A stretch of DNA of 64,000 nt. Source: Dillenia suffruticosa. Lineage: Eukaryota > Streptophyta > Magnoliopsida > Dilleniales > Dilleniaceae. The notes beneath the pieces were generated by a model. It searched no databases and was not told the origin of the DNA. It was given only the letters and a program-made list of their open reading frames with translations. The position numbers and the translations under genes are program-made. Positions 44,576-54,560 of this stretch are shown piece by piece. How positions within the stretch are numbered: the first letter of the stretch is position 1; each line of letters begins with the position of its first letter. Where the stretch lies: positions 18,812,039-18,876,038 of the forward strand of contig JAVTVX010000019.1 of assembly GCA_033439265.1 (NCBI GenBank). Reading direction: 5' to 3'.

Positions 44576-44805
44576 AAAAAAAAAAGAAACCGGGCATGTC
44601 CGAGTGGTCCAACTAACCCATATTTGGACAGGCTTGGCAAGGCCTTTAAGCCCATGAGCCTATTTAGGCTGGGTCAACTAGGGCCTAGTACTTCTCCTAT
44701 CTAGCCCAAATCTGACTAAGCTGGCCCCATATTCAAGTCTCAGGCACCAGACAACTCAATGCAATCCAACATCAGACCAAGTAATCAAACTCTTTTAGGT
44801 TAAAT

Positions 44806-44970
44806 GATCAGTCACTTTATTTTCTTAATCAAATATCTTGAATTTAAATTTTTAAAATGAAAAAAAAAAGATTTGAAGAGCTAATCCCTTGATGAGCACC
44901 ATAGTATTTAAATCGAATTAGTCAGATAAAACCCAAATATTAGTTGATCCAGTACAAAAAAAAAAAAATT
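44806..44970 (+). mobile_element. Decayed SINE
   Basis: It has AAATCGAATTAGTCAGATAA and AAACCCAAATATTAGTTG words before a 13-base A-tail, with the body blurred. Same 3' architecture as the neighbouring SINEs. Confidence 0.55.
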
Positions 44971-44989
44971 ATGGCCAAATAATCTCACT

Positions 44990-45445
44990 CGATGTGATTG
45001 TTGAGGAGATCTCTCCAGGACCTCAACCTGCATTTAGCGATAATCGCTTCAAGAACAAATTGTGAGTAGAGAAGAAACTGAATTTTAGCTTCCATTACTT
45101 TTGAAAAGTGCCAAGTTGATTCTTAACAAAGGGTTAGAAATAACGATGGTTAGTTGGATTAGTGAGATATGACGTTAGATCTCTTAACTAAATTCTGAGA
45201 TTTAATTCGTGAGTTGGACATGAAAAAAACTATATTGGGAGGATAACCCTTTTAAATAGATCACTGCAAATCTCAAATCGAATTAGTTGAAACTTGATTC
45301 CGGATATCAGTTGGTATAAAATTAGAAAAAATAAAAAAAGACACGAAGGGTTGGCAATAACGTGACCGAAGGCAAAATCAGGGATATTATGAAATTGCTT
45401 CCTGCAAACTATAAATGCTAGATGATGAAATGGTCCTTTGGAGGT
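44990..45445 (+). repeat. Old duplicated segment, partner of 47935-48170
   Basis: Once the SINE at 45146-45347 is removed, the flanks match 47935-48170: GAGGAGATCTCTCCAGGACC against GGAGATCCTCTCCAAAACC, TTCAAGAACAAAT in both, and GCTTCCTGCAAACTATAAAT against GCTTCCTGCAACCTACAAAT, then ATGCTAGAT and a GTCCTT word in both. Divergence is roughly 20%, so the duplication is old and predates the SINE. Confidence 0.6.
45146..45347 (+). mobile_element. Middle-aged SINE, copy with imperfect target duplication
   Basis: Flanked by GGGTTAGAAATAACG (45131-45145) and GGGTTGGCAATAACG (45348-45362), 13 of 15 identical. The body shows GAGATTTAATTCGTGAG (B-box relic), ATCGAATTAGTTGAAACTTG and TTCCGGATATCAGTTGGT before an A-rich tail. 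It sits inside one copy of an older duplication (see 44990-45445) and is missing from the other copy at 47.9-48.2 kb. Confidence 0.75.
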
Positions 45446-45601
45446 CTTTAGGGTTTTTCATCATCGGTCTTCCGCACTTTGTGCCTTACGTTATTGAAGA
45501 GAACTTGGCATTTAGTTTTCATGTGATTAACGTGTGTGTGTATAAAAGACACATGGGAACTTAATGCAGCCTCAATGCGGCTATCAAGGTCAGATGCTAT
45601 A

Positions 45602-45791
45602 ACGGCGTAGATCGAAAATGCACCTTCAATCTTTAATTAGATTGGGAGTTTGACTTTCACTGGATATGAAAAAAACATTGTTGATAGAGATCCCTTCAAT
45701 TGAGTTCTGACAGACTTCTCAGTCCGGATTAGTCGGAATGAAATTCTGAATACCGAACGGTCAAATTATCTAAAAAAAAATAATAATAAGT
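45602..45791 (+). mobile_element. Middle-aged SINE
   Basis: TCAGATGCTATA occurs at 45590-45601 and 45792-45803, a likely 12-bp target duplication. The body has GGGAGTTTGACTTTCACTGG (B-box region), CTCAGTCCGGATTAGTCGGA and CTGAATACCGAACGGTC, then an A-rich tail with AAT units. It clearly belongs to the same family as the young copies. Confidence 0.75.
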
Positions 45792-46347
45792 TCAGATGCT
45801 ATAGTAGTCAGTCGAGAAAAATACCTGTCAAAGCACCAGTTCCCTTAATCATATTCACCCTCTGATTTCTTCATTATGAGCAAAAAAAATGGTCCCTTTC
45901 CACCAAACAAACAGCTTGATCCTAGTCTTCCCTCTTAAAAGTGCGAGTTATAACCTACCCAACATTGTTTTACTGTCGCAGCCCTTACAAGGGCTCAGAA
46001 TGATACAATAACCAGGAAAAAATAAAATCTCTGATTTGCTTGCGCAGGTGATGTTTATTATTTAGGTTTTTTATTAAACATTTTAAAAAATTATAAAATA
46101 TCAAAATAAAATCAATAATTCATTTGATTTTAAAAATATTTAATTTTATTTATTTCTATATTTATAATAATTATTTTTATATTTATAATAATTATTTTTC
46201 TATATAAACCCGACTTATCGTGATATTTGAAATGACACAATAAAGTCTTAACATTACATATTAAGATTGTTTCCACGTTCATTTATCTTTCATATTTTTA
46301 TATTTATATTATTTTATATTTTTAACATGCTATCATAACTATTAAAA

Positions 46348-46408
46348 AAATATATTATATATCAAAATAAAATTAATAATTAGTTTAATTTTGATATATA
46401 ATATATTT
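46348..46408. repeat. Perfect 21-bp inverted repeat (hairpin)
   Basis: AAATATATTATATATCAAAAT at 46348-46368 is exactly reverse-complementary to 46388-46408, with a 19-base loop. It lies in an AT-rich block (46070-46450) and may be the core of a small MITE. Confidence 0.75.
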
Positions 46409-46587
46409 CCCAACATCCGCTCAATTGCAAACTTAATGTGATATAATAAAAAACATTTGAATTTGAAAGACAAATCATTGCCACCAACATTGTATAATCA
46501 AGCAAACATGCATTGTACTAAAAATAATCAAAATAGAGGAAAAATCTTTTATACATTTTTCTGTTGTAACCATGGTTCTAGGGATAA

Positions 46588-46793
46588 TCGGTTAACTCAA
46601 CTGGATGTGGGATTAAGTACTTTTGAACATGACCGAGGTTCGACTTCCGCTGGGAGCATTAGGCCCTCATGTATATGGAGCATTTCCCATTGGGAGATCC
46701 GTCCTCTGAAAAGAGCCACTGTAACGGTCGATCCGAATTAGTCAGGATAAAAATCTGGATACCGGACGGTGTCGAATGCATGGTAAAAAAAAA
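46588..46793 (+). mobile_element. Young tRNA-derived SINE, copy 3
   Basis: The 206-bp insertion is flanked by ATGGTTCTAGGGATAA (46572-46587) and ATGGTTATGGGGATAA (46794-46809), 14 of 16 identical. It has A box (TTAACTCAACTGGATGTGGG), B box (GAGGTTCGACTTCC), TAGGCCCTCATGTATATGGA, CATTGGGAGATCCGTCC, CGATCCGAATTAGTCAGG, TGGATACCGGACGGTGTCG and an A-tail, closely matching copy 2. Confidence 0.88.
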
Positions 46794-46809
46794 ATGGTTA
46801 TGGGGATAA

Positions 46810-49299
46810 CAGAACACTGGGCTGATGAAGCTGCCCATGTATTTCCAAATAAAAAAAACATGAAACCAAACACGCATTTAGCAGACAATGGACCAAAAAG
46901 GGAAGTGGAAGACAGATCTTTGTTACTTAATGATGTATACTTCAACTGCATCATATCCATATTTCAACCCATAACCAACAACACGTGGTTCACAACCCTG
47001 TTTGCAGGGAGAAATTTCACATTGTACTGTACCCTCCAAAACCTCCTCATACAGACTCGCATTATGTTAGGTATGTTCTAGAACCATGAAAACGCATGTG
47101 CAAAGAAATTCTAGTACTGTCAGCTGTTGCCTTTCTTCTATTGTCAATTGTGGTTGCAATAGAAAACAGGGAGTAGATGAAATCAGTATCCATGCTAATT
47201 TCATTAGCGAACTAGTCAAGAAGCAGATGGATGTCAACACAGTTGGGCAAGGTGATCATGTCGGACTTTATGTCACACCTCATGGAGCATGATGGAGGTT
47301 TCTAAACCGCACAAATTATAAAAATTTTGGCCTTCTTTATTATATTTTTTCCTCTTCCATATAACAAATTCACGAACTTTAAGATTTATGATAATCTTCT
47401 TTTTTGGTTCTTTTCCGGATGATAATCTTCTTTTTTGGTTCTTTTCCGGAATCAACCTTTGAATTTACTACAAAAAGAGAAATAGTTAGGACCAGTACAT
47501 GCATCGAACCATTAGGCATTACCAATTAAACATCAGCAGAACCAATAGCAATTACCTTGAAATATGCATAATTGTCTAATTCTAACTAGTAGTTGCATAG
47601 GAAAATTCACCTTGACAATATAATTTTCCCAATGTAGTCAATGTGATATATTTAGCAAAATTCAAAGCAAACACATTAGTTCTGCCCTGGGATAGCTACT
47701 TTGACCGGTTAAAATTCTGAGTCAGTTATCCAAGGTTACAGCTTGTTGCACTCATCTCCATTCCCTTTGCTAGGTCTGTTTATTTAGGCCAAAGAAACTT
47801 TTGAAGCAGGCATGATATGGGCTCTAGCCTGAACTTGATGAAGCCACCTTATGGAGACGTCCAGCAGGGAGATGTCACAGGACTCCCATGCTGAGGCACA
47901 ATACAATATTAGGCAAGTAGTTCTGTATTCCACATGATTATTTAGGAGATCCTCTCCAAAACCTGAGCAAACCTGCGTTTAGAAGCAACTAAATTGGAAT
48001 TATTCTCAATAATCAATTCAAGAACAAATAATCAATTGACTGTATCTAGGAAGACATATTTGGCAACTATATTGTATTTCAGAGAGGTACTAAAATGCTT
48101 CCTGCAACCTACAAATGCTAGATAAAGAAATGAAAGTTTTGCAGGTTAGCAATGAAGTGGTCCTTACAAGGAGCTTAGTAAGCAATCAACTGACGGTTAC
48201 AGAGAATGAATTTTATCATCTTTTCCTTATAATGACTTCTTATTTCATTGAAGAAAAGTTAGAATATAAGGTTCATTTGTTCAATCTGCAGATATTAAAT
48301 CTGAGACGAGATTGATCAACACGTAGTCCTTAACCTACTTTGACAAGAGCATATAATCTCTCATGCAAAACACAGTACATCTAGGAAGAGAGACTATGTG
48401 ATAGTGAATTGAGTATGGAATATTAAAAAAGGCAACAGAACAAACATATATTTAACCTCAAAAAATCCTAGTCTCCCTCTTAAAACTACTTGGTAAATGA
48501 GAATACCACATTTCTTCATCCTCATCTTAATTGTTTCCTTTTTGCACTGCACACTCAAAACCATGGAAACATGGAAATCAAAATGGAGACTAAAACTGAA
48601 TCAAAGTGTAACCTGAATCGACCTCCAAACACAATCATTTGAAAAAGTAACTAGCACCAAACATACTTAAGGTGAAGAATGAACTCAAACTATCACCATT
48701 TAGTACCCTAGTCACCACAAAATACTGGTTTCATTATATTATTTTCACAAGCAATTCAAAGTTCAAGCAGCTACGAAGTAAGCCCAAAAATTGTTATGGA
48801 ATTCTCTAGGTTCTTTTGATTAAAATCGTTATCGTCAATAACGGGAAAAATATAATGCCCGTAACTTATCTCAAATAGGCTTGTATTCTCTTCAAGAGGA
48901 CAATCTATATGCATAAAATTACATAAATTCAAAATATTAATTTTCATTAAGCACTCCAGAAATACTGATTTGTAGTATTCTTCATCTTATAAATGAAACT
49001 TTAGTAGATAAGATAAATGGAGCAGGGGACTTTAAGCAGCTTCAATGAGGATTTGCATAATTAAATGTTAATAGCAGATTACATACAGAATTGTGTTTGC
49101 ATCTCTTTCATTGACATCCAAGATCAAACTTTTAGCAAAATAAAAGAAACTAGTAGCATCGAGAACACCCCTGCACAAACAGCTCAACATATAGCCATCC
49201 CCTCATCTATTAACCCCCTCAAAGTTTTAAGTTTTATAAAGGAACCCAAAAATTAACATGTAATAGCACCCAGATGAATAAGGAACTCTAAACCATGGT
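46810..49299. other. Intergenic stretch with old duplicated segments
   Basis: No supported gene. It contains a perfect 30-bp direct duplication with a 31-bp period (47390-47450, unit starting GATAATCTTCTTTTTTGG), the duplicated segment 47935-48170, and a block at 47670-47790 resembling the 3' flank of the bZIP gene at 55800-55910. Confidence 0.55.
47670..47790. repeat. Segment resembling the GBF3-like 3' flank
   Basis: CACATTAGTTCTGCCCTGGGATAGCTA against CACATCAGTTCTGCCATGAGAGAGCTA at 55798, then GTCAGTTA, a GATTTGTCACACTCGTC-like stretch and TTCCCTTTGCTAG occur in the same order and spacing in both. It suggests that this area received a copy of sequence downstream of the bZIP gene. No bZIP exon was recognised here. 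Confidence 0.45.
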
Positions 49300-50475
49300 A
49301 GTTCACAGAGTAAGAAAACAAAACAATCCCAGAGTCAGAACATGGAGAAACCCAGAAATTAAAAACCTAAATACGATATTGAATTTGAAATGAGGCAAAT
49401 TGGGAAAAAAGCACAAAGCAACCTGAAAATCAATAAAGAAGAATATGATCATCCAATCATATTGAGCCCTCCTCTACCCAAGTCCAAACATTCTCTACAT
49501 GCCATCTCAACCTGTAATCAATCCCACAAGCGAAATTTGAGCCAATACTGAATCGTTTAGCAGTCATTAGATGGGGGTACAGATTTATGCACCGCGATAA
49601 GTTATGATGTCAAACAATACTTAAAAATTAAGGCAATGTCTTCAGAAAGTAGAATTGACAGACAATAGAAAGTAATATCCACATTGACCTAAACTATCTA
49701 CTGGTGAGTCTTGAGGCCATCTCGATCATGTGATCCCTATTTAACTTTCCTCAATTCAAGCCATGCCTTTGCACATCTCTTCCTATGTAACAAACATAAC
49801 TTTCAGTTTTAATCGTCTACTCCTTGCCTCTTGCAGCATAACCCTTTTTTGCCTCTATTTTTTATTTAATCATTCAGCTTAGGGTAATATAACTAATCAG
49901 AAATAGAGGCGACAAATTCAATAGAAAGGCTTTCTCTTTTTTCTTTTTCTTTTTTTATCACTCGCCTGAGTTGAAAGGGAACAGCTTCTGAGCAGCTGAA
50001 GAAGTCGTTCAACAAGAAGTTCAATAAGGACCATCTAGTCATCTGCTCGCCTGCAGACAAAACTCACAAACACCACTATTTCAACTTTCAAAGCTCAAAC
50101 AAATAAGAACAAAATAATGTAAACCCCCCAAATTGATCTGGAATAACTCGCAAATCGATGAAACCTAAAGTAAGAACCTAGGGTTTGCAAACAAATACAA
50201 TACAAGAAATGAGAAAATCCCCAAAACTGAAACTGACTTTGTTAATCAGACCATAAACAAATAAAAGGAGTTATTAAAACGGAATCAGAACTCAAAACCC
50301 AGATATTAAAACATAAGATACAACACCATGTTGAACCCGAAGACATGGAGAAAAGCGAAAGACACAGACACAAACCTGAAAATCAAAGTAGAGCCACGAA
50401 CGACATACAGAATCGAAGCAAAACCAAGAACAGCACATGAATTCGAAGCAAAAAGATATAGGAAAGGAAGGAAAA

Positions 50476-50525
50476 AAAATTTGGACCATTTCTCGATTTG
50501 TGCGTGTCATCCTTGCGCAGGGGCC

Positions 50526-50557
<32 letters not shown>

Positions 50558-50577
50558 TCGGATGTCCCCGAAGGGAC
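50476..50577 (-). ncRNA. U6: U6 spliceosomal snRNA, copy A (promoter TATA degenerate)
   Basis: Catalytic-core RNA of the spliceosome, made by RNA polymerase III. The 102-nt sequence has the GTCCCTTCGGGGACATCCG 5' stem, the ACAGAGA box, the AGC triad in GATTAGCATGGCC, the internal stem region and the ATGGTCCAAATTTT 3' end, running into eight Ts as terminator. It looks identical to copy B. A USE (TCCCACATTG, minus strand, 50631-50640) lies at the correct -54 to -63 position, but at about -25 to -35, where copy B has TTTATATATTA, this copy reads ATGTTTTTGTACG, so no proper TATA box. The RNA sequence is sound; expression is doubtful. Confidence 0.93.
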
Positions 50578-50630
50578 GCCCGTCCTGCCTCCTCGATCGT
50601 ACAAAAACATCGTTGTTTTTTTCTTATTTT

Positions 50631-50640
50631 CAATGTGGGA
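50631..50640 (-). promoter_or_regulatory. U6 copy A upstream sequence element
   Basis: Minus strand TCCCACATTG, close to the plant snRNA consensus RTCCCACATCG. The expected TATA box 22-24 bases downstream is missing. Confidence 0.7.
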
Positions 50641-50739
50641 AAATGTTAAAGCAGCATCGGTCCGAAATTTTGATAGACTGGGCCCAAACCTTAAACTCAA
50701 AAATGGAGTTGAGAATGTGTTTTTATTTTTTAATTATTA

Positions 50740-50870
50740 TTACCTAAAATTATATTTCGATTAATTTAATTTAAATATTTATAAAAACTTATTTATAACA
50801 TAACTCTTCTAACAATTTTTTCCACTCTTGATATTTGGTTAAAAGATTTAGTATATTATCCTAATAAATT
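50740..50870 (-). mobile_element. SINE-like remnant, minus strand, only in duplication copy A
   Basis: On the minus strand it carries TTAATCGAAATATAATTTTAGG, the family 3' tail, and a body with ATAAGTTTTTATAAATATTT. Copy B has nothing comparable at the matching place, so the insertion postdates the duplication. Confidence 0.5.
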
Positions 50871-53224
50871 AACTGTCCGTTGATAATTCGAGATTGTTTT
50901 TGTGAAACTTACGAGCCAGGACATTAGAAGAATGTTTCAAGGCTTCAATTATGATAAATTAGAAAGATCTCGTTCTGATTCACAGCATTGAATAGAGATG
51001 CAACACAAGATGTCACAAGAGAATCTGATGGTTGGGTTATGCCTGGATTTGAAAAGGGCTCGCTCGTACATAAAGTATTTTTCGGTTTAGTGCTGCAAGA
51101 GTAAGAAAAGGGTGTGCGTATATATATACTTGGAATTAAATAAAAATAATAAATAGTTACATTAGCAGAGTGTGTTTCCTTACTCTTGAATAAAAATTTG
51201 GGCCCAAATGGCTCATTTGATGATTAAATATAATGGGTCTATTCAGTGGTCGGGTAGGCTTGGATTCATTGTAGAAAAATAATTAAAATAGCAAAGTTTC
51301 CTTTTTTCTTAACTCTTAAAAGCCAGAAACACATTCAAAATCAAGCCAGAACCATGAACATACAATATTGAACCAAAAGGGTTTATGGGAAAAAAAAATG
51401 TCAATTTTATTGCATGAGCTTTAAGGGGCAATCTGACTAGCATTTCATTCTGATTTTACAACGTGGTACTTTCACCTGAGCTTGCAATTTAAGAAATCAT
51501 TTAAGTCTTGCATTTCTTTGATAGAATTGAATGAGACATCGGGAAAGAGCATCATGGGGGCATTAGAATGATGAAATCAACCACCGAAAACACAATTCCT
51601 GCTTTGAGCTTCTGCATATGTTGTTCATCACATTGAAGACACAACCTCATAATAGGAGGGTAGTTGATTCCTGTTGTGTGCCCCCCTTCCCCATTTCTCA
51701 TTGAGTTTATATAAACTGCAGGTCCTGGTCCTGGCCAATATGATTGTTCTTGGATTCTCTTCCGGAATCCATGTGTGGATCTACAATCAAAATGTAGAAA
51801 TTGTGAGTCTCTTTCTGTAACAAGTCATTGTCAATTGAAGAACAACTAATGAATTTCATACCCAGAGAGAGAGAGAGAGAGAGAGGGAGAGCGGGAGAAC
51901 TCCCATTCAGGAATTAATAGCGCGGTAACATTCAAAAAGCTAAATGTGAAATTGAATAGTTCACAAAAACTGAAAACCTAAATATGATATTGAATTTCAA
52001 ATGAGGGAAAAGGGGGAAAAGCATGAACATACCTGAAAATCAACAAAGAACAACAAGATTGCCCAATTCAGCCATCCCTTACTCAAGACCAAACACTTTC
52101 TACATCCAATCTCAACTTGATATCGGTCCCACGACTCAAATTAAAGAAACAATGAATTGTTTAGCAGTCGGTGGTTATGATGTCAAAATCATACTTTTTA
52201 AAGTATCAAGGCAATTTAACTTTCCTTCATTAGTAAAGGAACATCCACATTGACTTGCATTACAGCATCTACCTGTGTTTGTTGATTCGATCAAGATCAT
52301 GTACTTCCCATCTAACTTTCCTTCATTCGTGCCGACGCCTTTACACGTCTCTTCCTATGTAATAAACATAACTTCCGTAAGGAAATTTCTGGTCTCGGTA
52401 CCTCAGACACACTTGAATTCTACTTGGAAGTGATTAACAAGTATAATCTTCTACTCCTTGCCTCTGTTTATAATTAGTTATATAATTATCCATAATAAAA
52501 TGTTATTCTCCCATCTACACCACCCCAATCTATCATACTCCTTGCCTCTTGCAGCATAACCCCATTTTCTGCCTCTATTTTTATTTATTCATTCAATTAT
52601 TCATAATAAAAATGTTTTCCTTCCACATATACCCAGTATGCTATTTGCTAAGAACAGTAAGACTGATCAGAAATTGAGGCCACAGATTCAAAAGAAATGA
52701 AATTTTTTTATCACTCACATGAATTGAAACAACAGCTTCAGAGTAGCTGAAGAAATCGCTCAACGAGAACTTCAATAAGGACCAACTGGTCATCTGCACG
52801 CCTTCAGACAAAAATCACACACCACTGTTTCAACTTTCAAAGCTCAAAACAAATTAGAACAAAATAAGGTAAACCTCCAAACTGATCTGAAATAACTCCC
52901 AAATCGAAGAACCCTAAAGTAAGAACCTAGGGTTTGCAAAAAAATAAAAAACAAGAAAAGAGAAAATCCCCAAAATCGAAACTGACTTTGTTAATCAGAC
53001 CATAAACAAATAAAAGGAGTTATTAAAACGGAATCAGAACTCAAAACCCAGAAATTAAAACATAAGATACAACACCATGTTGAACTCGAAGACATGGAGA
53101 AAAGCGAAAGACACAGACACAAACCTGAAAATCAAAGTAGAGCCACGAACGACATACAGAATCGAAGCAAAACCAAGAACAGCACATGAATTCGAAACAA
53201 AAAGATATAGGAAAGGAAGGAAAA

Positions 53225-53274
53225 AAAATTTGGACCATTTCTCGATTTGTGCGTGTCATCCTTGCGCAGGGGCC

Positions 53275-53306
<32 letters not shown>

Positions 53307-53326
53307 TCGGATGTCCCCGAAGGGAC
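53225..53326 (-). ncRNA. U6: U6 spliceosomal snRNA, copy B (complete promoter)
   Basis: The RNA-coding sequence appears the same as copy A, with ACAGAGA box and AGC triad, and ends in an eight-T terminator. Upstream on the minus strand are a USE (TCCCACATTG, 53380-53389) and a TATA box (TTTATATATTA, 53346-53356). The gap of about 22-24 bases between them is the short spacing that marks RNA polymerase III snRNA genes in plants. This is the likelier active copy. Confidence 0.96.
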
Positions 53327-53345
53327 GTCCCTCGTCCCTGCTCGA

Positions 53346-53389
53346 TAATATATAAAGACCTTCTTTCTTTTCTGACTTTCAATGTGGGA
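53346..53389 (-). promoter_or_regulatory. U6 copy B promoter: USE plus TATA box
   Basis: USE at 53380-53389 and TATA at 53346-53356 on the minus strand, with polymerase III-type spacing. Confidence 0.85.
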
Positions 53390-53474
53390 AATGCATGGCA
53401 TCGGTTCGAAACTGGACCCAATCTTTAAACTCAAAATTGAGCTCGGCCCGTATCTATGTAAGAAAGGTTGTATT

Positions 53475-53800
53475 TCTTCTTCTTCTTCTTCATTTTTTTT
53501 CAAAAGACAGGCACCAAAACAAAGCACAGGCTAGCCTCTATGAAAAGCCTGCCCCCTGGCACTCTCCACACCTTCTCTATCTTCCTTAATCAGCTGAAGG
53601 ATGGAGTCTGGAGGGTTGTCTAGCTCCATCATCCTCACAGTACCCGTCTGAACCATAGCAGCAAGATGATCAGCACAGGAGTTAGCCTCTCTGTAAATGT
53701 GCTTCACTCGGTCCACGTTGCACCAGCCAAGCAGATCCTAGCACTCATGCAGGATGAAACAAAGCGGGTGATCCTCCCCGGGGTCTTCATTTAGCAGTGA
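53475..53800 (-). mobile_element. 5'-truncated LINE end with RNase H domain
   Basis: On the minus strand the translation reads HPLCFILHEC, a stop, then DLLGWCNVDRVKHIYREANS, ADHLA, the C-terminal RNase H motif (RVT_3 type) carried by many plant LINEs. A natural stop at 53531 is followed by a short 3' sequence and an A-rich tail. It is absent from duplication copy A, so it inserted later. One stop codon and the 5' truncation make it dead on arrival or soon after. Confidence 0.75.
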
Positions 53801-54560
53801 AACTCATGAACTAGGACATTAGATCAACGTTTCAAGACCTCGTACTGATTTACAACTTTGAATGAAAATATGTTCTAATGATGGATAGATAGTTACAATG
53901 GCAAACTGCGTTTCTTTAGTCTTGAATAAAAATTTGGACCCAAATAGCACATTTGATGATTAAATATTATGGGTCCATTCACTGGCTGGGTAGGTTTGGA
54001 ATTGAATAAAAATAAGTTTTCATGATAGAAAAATAATTAAAATAGCAAAGTGTTTTTTTTTTTTTTCTTTTTTTAATCTATGGAATCATATTTGGGCTTT
54101 AGTAAATAGTATAGGTCTATCCTGTTCACTCCATATAAAACTATTTTTATAATTATGTATTTCTTGTTAATCATTTACAATCGAATTGAAATATTAATAT
54201 TCAATGTATATAATATAAAATTTTACAAGAGAATTTAATCGAAAAGGAGCATTCAACCCTTAAAAAGCAACATACAAGAGAATTTTATTTGCAAGTCATC
54301 AGCATGATGACACTACAATTGTAATATTATTATAACAGGTTGTAATTTGAGAAAGATTTACCCTTAAACTAATATAGTTGCTAATTTTAAGTGAATACCC
54401 TTTCTTACTTTTGTTTGAAGGAATTGAATAAGGCATCCGAAAGGGACAGGGGGAGGGTTCGAATGATGAAGTTAGTTCTTGAATACACAACACCCATCTG
54501 CACATTTTTTTTTTCACTACATTGTAGACACAACCTCAAACTGAGTAGTTGATTGCCTCA

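Larger units (their letters stand above)
49300..51690. repeat. Tandem segmental duplication, copy A
   Basis: Shared landmarks in the same order as copy B (51955-54560): AAAACCTAAATA-GATATTGAATTT, ACCTGAAAATCAA-AAAGAA, GAATTGTTTAGCAGTC-like words, AGCTGAAGAA and TTCAATAAGGACCA, AACCTAGGGTTTGCAAA, the U6 gene, the USE, TCTTGAATAAAAATTTGG-CCCAAAT, TTTGATGATTAAATAT, then GACACAACCTCA and GTAGTTGATT. Divergence is about 10-25% except for a nearly identical tract around U6. Copy A alone carries a minus-strand SINE-like insertion at about 50740-50870. Confidence 0.85.
51955..54560. repeat. Tandem segmental duplication, copy B
   Basis: Partner of 49300-51690, offset about 2.75 kb around U6. It carries the second U6 gene and, at about 53475-53800, a LINE fragment absent from copy A. 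The (GA)n tract at 51866-51886 lies just outside its left border. Confidence 0.85.

Noticed and set aside
44248..44616. 122-codon plus-strand frame and the 78-codon minus-strand frame over it
   Set aside because: Both cross a SINE with A/B boxes, poly-A tail and an (AT)n tract; similar frames occur in the other SINE copies.
46457..47081. Frames of 72-101 codons on both strands
   Set aside because: Largely translations of the SINE at 46588-46793 and its flank; no domain.
50292..50510. 72-codon minus-strand frame conserved between both U6 duplicates
   Set aside because: It begins just at the 3' end of U6, is Cys/Phe-rich without a motif, and its conservation is explained by the near-identical tract as a whole.
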